Shown: one piece after another, positions 61,810-64,000 of the stretch
Layout of the letters: each line of letters opens with the position of its first letter
How positions within the stretch are numbered: position 1 is the stretch's first letter
Assembly (NCBI GenBank): GCA_913778905.1
Contig: CAJYYA010000023.1
Span: 62,001-126,000, forward strand
DNA from: an uncultured Naasia sp.
GTDB lineage: Bacteria; Actinomycetota; Actinomycetes; Actinomycetales; Microbacteriaceae
Length of the DNA: 64,000 bases
Direction: 5' to 3'
The notes under the pieces: generated by a model
The model's input: the letters and a program-made list of their open reading frames with translations, nothing else
What the model was told of the DNA's origin: nothing
The model's database searches: none
Program-made: the position numbers and the translations under genes

Positions 61810-64000
61810 TCAGCGGCCCTGGCCGCCACCCACTGCGGGCGTCGGCATCGACTTCTGGACCTGCATGAGGAACTCGACGTTCGAGCCGGTCTCCTTCAGC
61901 CTGTCCAGCACCGTCTCGAGAGCCTGCTGCTCGTCGGAGCCGGCGAGGGCGCGACGGAGCTTCCAGATGACCTCGACCTCCTCGGCGCCGAGCAGCATCT
62001 CCTCGCGGCGGGTGCTGGAAGCGCTGATGTCGACCGCCGGGAAGATGCGCTTGTCGGCGAGGCCGCGCGAGAGCCGCAGCTCCATGTTGGCCGTGCCGGC
62101 GAATTCCTCGAAGATCGCCTCGTCGGCGGCCGATCCGGTCTCGACGAGAGCGGTGGCGAGGATCGTGAGCGATCCGCCGTTCTCGACGTTGCGGGCGGCA
62201 CCGAAGAAGCGCTTCGGCGGGTAGAGGGCGGTCGAGTCGACGGTCGCCTGGGCGGCTCCGCGACCTGCCGGGGGCGCCACCGTGTTGTAGGCGCGGCCGA
62301 GGCGGGTGATCGAGTCGAGGAGCACGACGACGTCGTGACCCAACTCGACGAGACGCTTGGCGCGCTCGATGGCCAGCTCGGCCAGAGTCGTGTGATCCTC
62401 GGCGGGACGGTCGAACGTCGAGGCGATGACCTCGCCGCGCACCCGACGCTGCATCTCGGTGACCTCTTCGGGACGCTCGTCGACGAGGACGACCATGAGG
62501 TGGACCTCGGGGTTGTTCTTGACGATGGCGTCGGCGATGCCCTGGAGCACGAAGGTCTTGCCCGAACGCGGGGGCGCGACGATGAGGCCGCGCTGACCCT
62601 TGCCGATGGGGGTGATGAGGTCGATGGCACGCGTGGCGAGGGTCGCCGCGTCGGTCTCGAGACGCAGACGGTCCTGCGGATACAGCGGCACGAGGGCACC
62701 GAACTCGACGCGCTCAGCGGCCTCGTCGACGGCCGAACCGTTGATCGAGTCGATCTTGACGATGGCGTTGTACTTCTGGCGCCCGCCGTCGTTGTCCCGA
62801 GGCTGACGGATGGCGCCGACCACGGCGTCGCCCTTGCGCAGGTTGTACTTCTTGACCTGGCCGAGCGAGACGTAGACGTCGCTCGGGCCCGGGAGGTAGC
62901 CGCTCGTGCGGACGAACGCGTAGTTGTCCAGAACGTCGAGGATGCCGGCGACGGGGATCAGCACGTCGTCATCGGACAGCTCGGGCTCGAAGTCGTCGTT
63001 CTGGGCACCGCGGCCGCGCTTGCGGTCACGGTAGCGGCTGCGGCCGCTGCGCTCCTGGCGGTCCTCGAAGCCCTGGTCGTTCTGGTCGCCGCGGCCGTTC
63101 GGGCGGCCCTGACCCTGGTCGTTCAGACGGTTCTGGTCGCCCTGACGGTTCTGACCCTGCTGGTTCTGCTGCGCCTGATCGTTCTGGCGACCCTGGTCGT
63201 TCTGGCGACCCTGCTGCTTCTGCTGGCCCTGCTCGCCCTGACGGCTCTGCTCGCCCTGACGGTTCTGGTCGCCCTGAGCCGCCTGCTCGCCCTTGGCGGC
63301 GTCGGAGGAGTTCTGGTCGCCACCGCCACGGTTGCGGTTGCGGCCTCGGCCACGACGGCCGGTGCGCTCACCCTCGGCGGGTGCCTCGGCGCTGTCGCCG
63401 TTCTCGGGCGCCGTCGACTTCTCGGACGCGTCGGACTGCTCCGTGGCGCTCCCCTGGGGGTGGGTGCCGTCGTGCTGCCCCTCGGCGGGTGCCTCGACGG
63501 ACGAGACCTCGGATGCCGCGCTCTCGATGTCGGCGGTGATGCCGGTCTCGCCGTGATTGACGTGGGCGAGGGCGCTCTTCGGGGCCGGGGCCTCTTCGCC
63601 TTCACCGGCCGTGACCTGAGCGTCGCCGCTCTCGGCGGATGAGTCGGTGGCCGCTTCGACGGGAGCCTCGGCAGCGGGTGCAGCCTCGACGGATGCGGAC
63701 GTCGCACGGCGCGAGCGACGGGCGCGGGGCTTGGTCGCGGGGACCTCTGCCGCAGCCAGTGCCTCCGCGGGCACGGCGTCGGCGGCCTGCTCGGCCGGAG
63801 TCTGCTCGCTCGAATCCTGGTCGGCGACGACCGCCTTCGCTTCGGCGGGCGCCCCGACGTCGGACGAGGTCTCGACGTCGGCCTCTTCAGCCTGGACCTC
63901 GGCGAGGGAGTCGGCGATCGACTCGACCGGGATGTCAGCGGCCGGCAGAGCCGACGCGTCCTCAGCGTCACCCTCGCCCTGGGCGGGGGCGTCCACAGCG
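61810..64000 (-). CDS. rho: Transcription termination factor Rho (5' end outside window), with Q/N-rich N-terminal extension
   Basis: Hexameric RNA helicase that terminates transcription. The visible 730 residues lack the true start, which lies beyond position 64000. An acidic Ala/Glu-rich stretch is followed by [13 protein letters not shown] and about 75 residues (encoded at about 63060-63310) in which Gln and Asn make up about half. The RNA-binding cold-shock-like domain follows ([20 protein letters not shown]). The ATPase domain has P-loop [35 protein letters not shown] and [20 protein letters not shown] (Q/R loops). [20 protein letters not shown] and the C-terminal [17 protein letters not shown] complete it. 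The long N-terminal insertion is common in actinobacterial Rho, but this one is unusually Q/N-rich. Confidence 0.96.
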   Translation of the reverse strand, partial: AVDAPAQGEGDAEDASALPAADIPVESIADSLAEVQAEEADVETSSDVGAPAEAKAVVADQDSSEQTPAEQAADAVPAEALAAAEVPATKPRARRSRRATSASVEAAPAAEAPVEAATDSSAESGDAQVTAGEGEEAPAPKSALAHVNHGETGITADIESAASEVSSVEAPAEGQHDGTHPQGSATEQSDASEKSTAPENGDSAEAPAEGERTGRRGRGRNRNRGGGDQNSSDAAKGEQAAQGDQNRQGEQSRQGEQGQQKQQGRQNDQGRQNDQAQQNQQGQNRQGDQNRLNDQGQGRPNGRGDQNDQGFEDRQERSGRSRYRDRKRGRGAQNDDFEPELSDDDVLIPVAGILDVLDNYAFVRTSGYLPGPSDVYVSLGQVKKYNLRKGDAVVGAIRQPRDNDGGRQKYNAIVKIDSINGSAVDEAAERVEFGALVPLYPQDRLRLETDAATLATRAIDLITPIGKGQRGLIVAPPRSGKTFVLQGIADAIVKNNPEVHLMVVLVDERPEEVTEMQRRVRGEVIASTFDRPAEDHTTLAELAIERAKRLVELGHDVVVLLDSITRLGRAYNTVAPPAGRGAAQATVDSTALYPPKRFFGAARNVENGGSLTILATALVETGSAADEAIFEEFAGTANMELRLSRGLADKRIFPAVDISASSTRREEMLLGAEEVEVIWKLRRALAGSDEQQALETVLDRLKETGSNVEFLMQVQKSMPTPAVGGGQGR

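Overview
The window is high-GC, gene-dense DNA from a Gram-positive actinobacterium. It most resembles a Microbacterium or another member of the Microbacteriaceae. The support is an F1Fo-ATPase operon downstream of rho-prfA-prmC-tsaC-wecA, a dxr / intramembrane protease / ispG neighbourhood, an LAxTG-type sorting signal, many leaderless starts preceded by TANNNT boxes, and GTCGAGTAG-type dispersed repeats. The genus is an inference. No rRNA, tRNA, CRISPR array, IS element or phage gene was found, and no gene-free stretch exceeds 300 bases.

Layout. 1-5518: the 5' part of proS, poxB (pyruvate oxidase), a small membrane protein, a ThrE-type amino acid exporter and an MFS transporter. 5583-13942: an isoprenoid (MEP) and regulated-proteolysis region (ispG, site-2 protease, dxr). 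It is interrupted by a SHOCT-domain membrane protein, a NarL-type two-component system and a divergent Ser/Thr kinase whose linker carries repeated RTEVLG-type threonine motifs. 13975-19520: a secreted protein with a lysozyme-like motif, an NAD-dependent epimerase, an OsmC-family protein and a cell-wall-anchored lamin-tail repeat protein. 19687-23334: gabT, an asparaginase and alanine dehydrogenase, all nitrogen or amino-acid metabolism.

23365-41176 is the most unusual part: nine minus-strand genes that look like one system. In transcription order they are a 430-aa FHA protein, a PP2C phosphatase, a transmembrane Ser/Thr kinase with an extracellular FN3-like sensor, a 1990-aa surface protein (propeller-like region, about a dozen cadherin/Ig-like repeats, several FN3 domains), a MoxR AAA+ ATPase, a DUF58 protein, a transglutaminase-fold membrane protein that has lost its catalytic Cys and His, a zinc-ribbon FHA protein and an EccC-like FtsK/SpoIIIE ATPase. 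Most junctions overlap or are short. The set suggests a phospho-threonine-controlled envelope assembly or export system, but no WXG100 substrate or other ESX core gene is present.

41410-49357 holds accessory metabolism: an Lrp regulator overlapping a class III aminotransferase, TspO, DNA-3-methyladenine glycosylase, an aldo/keto reductase, YaaA, YceI and a secreted GH27 alpha-galactosidase with ricin-type lectin repeats and a LacI-type operator upstream. 49471-64000 holds the ATP synthase operon (atpB-E-F-H-A-G-D-C, with a short epsilon subunit), its upstream partners (atpI-like, wecA-like, tsaC), a HAD hydrolase, prmC, prfA and rho, which is cut by the window end. Rho has a strongly Q/N-rich, prion-like N-terminal extension.

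At least thirteen genes appear to be transcribed without a leader: a TANNNT hexamer ends 6-8 bases before the start codon. This decided several start choices. Three families of intergenic palindromic repeats sit at gene ends.
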